64,000 bases of DNA from assembly GCA_021014325.1 (NCBI GenBank), contig CM037472.1, forward strand, positions 33,690,234 to 33,754,233, written 5' to 3'. The position numbers were made by a program, and so were the translations under genes. The notes beneath the pieces were generated by a model. The model did no database searches and was not told the DNA's origin. It was given only the letters and a program-made list of their open reading frames with translations. Within the stretch, counting starts at the first letter, position 1. Each line of letters starts with the position of its first letter. This DNA is from Plazaster borealis (Eukaryota > Echinodermata > Asteroidea > Forcipulatida > Labidiasteridae). Shown one piece after another: positions 63,861 through 64,000 of the stretch.

Positions 63861-64000
63861 CAATACAATACAATAAATACATTTATAGAGCGCTCTTACT
63901 CATCAAAGACAGTTTCACAGCGCTGAACAGTGTCTTAAAAAGTAGCCAAAGATTACAGTTAAACATGTAGGTCATTGTTCAAATAGATGAGTTTTCAGAA
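63861..64000 (-). mobile_element. LINE/SINE 3' tail at the window edge
   Basis: '(caata)n ... catttatagagcgctcttac' resembles the 3' termini of the other LINE copies (reverse complement: GTAAGAGCGCTCTATAAATG then a short tandem tail). Confidence 0.5.

Overview
Eukaryotic genomic DNA from an animal: spliced genes with GT-AG introns of 0.3-3 kb, very dense interspersed repeats, tRNA-derived SINEs, truncated LINE 3' ends and many small terminal-inverted-repeat elements. The repeat style (abundant TTAA-flanked elements sharing an 'acacgtttggtaa' end, tRNA-headed SINEs, 'agagggcgc' inverted-repeat elements) together with the deuterostome-like proteins suggests an echinoderm, most likely a sea star. 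That is inference from remembered repeat families, not a database match.

Three protein-coding genes can be rebuilt exon by exon. (1) Positions 12121-20895, plus strand: the last four coding exons (314 residues) of a sodium/calcium exchanger of the SLC8/NCX family. They cover the end of the cytosolic regulatory loop, the second transmembrane half with the alpha-2 repeat, and the stop codon. No upstream NCX exon could be identified in 1-12120. (2) Positions 34342-50875, minus strand: a complete 17-coding-exon gene for DPH6 (diphthine--ammonia ligase), 697 codons before the stop. All splice phases agree. It is the long form, in which the ATP-pyrophosphatase domain is followed by two RidA/YjgF-like domains, as in yeast and unlike the short human protein. 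(3) Positions 52856-63785, plus strand, running off the right edge: the first seven coding exons (517 residues) of golgin-84 (GOLGA5), a Golgi coiled-coil tether.

Layout: 1-12.1 kb is repeat-rich DNA (NCX intron or upstream flank); 12.1-20.9 kb is the NCX 3' half; 20.9-34.3 kb is the tail-to-tail interval between NCX and DPH6, with a fairly repeat-poor stretch at about 22.3-27.2 kb and a 1.16-kb minisatellite at 29.88-31.04 kb; 34.3-50.9 kb is DPH6; 50.9-52.8 kb is the head-to-head interval between DPH6 and golgin-84; 52.8-64 kb is golgin-84. The three genes have unrelated jobs (calcium extrusion, translation-factor modification, Golgi structure) and nothing suggests they work together.

The most interesting structures are local rearrangements around exons. 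A perfect 142-bp inverted copy of the 5' part of DPH6 exon 3, including its acceptor, lies inside the next intron of the same transcript. A 150-bp tandem duplication copies the 3' end and donor site of golgin-84 exon 2. Several LINE, MITE and minisatellite sequences lie almost flush against splice sites. There are also nested TTAA-flanked elements, a foldback with tRNA-like sequence in both arms, and three minisatellites that create long spurious open frames.
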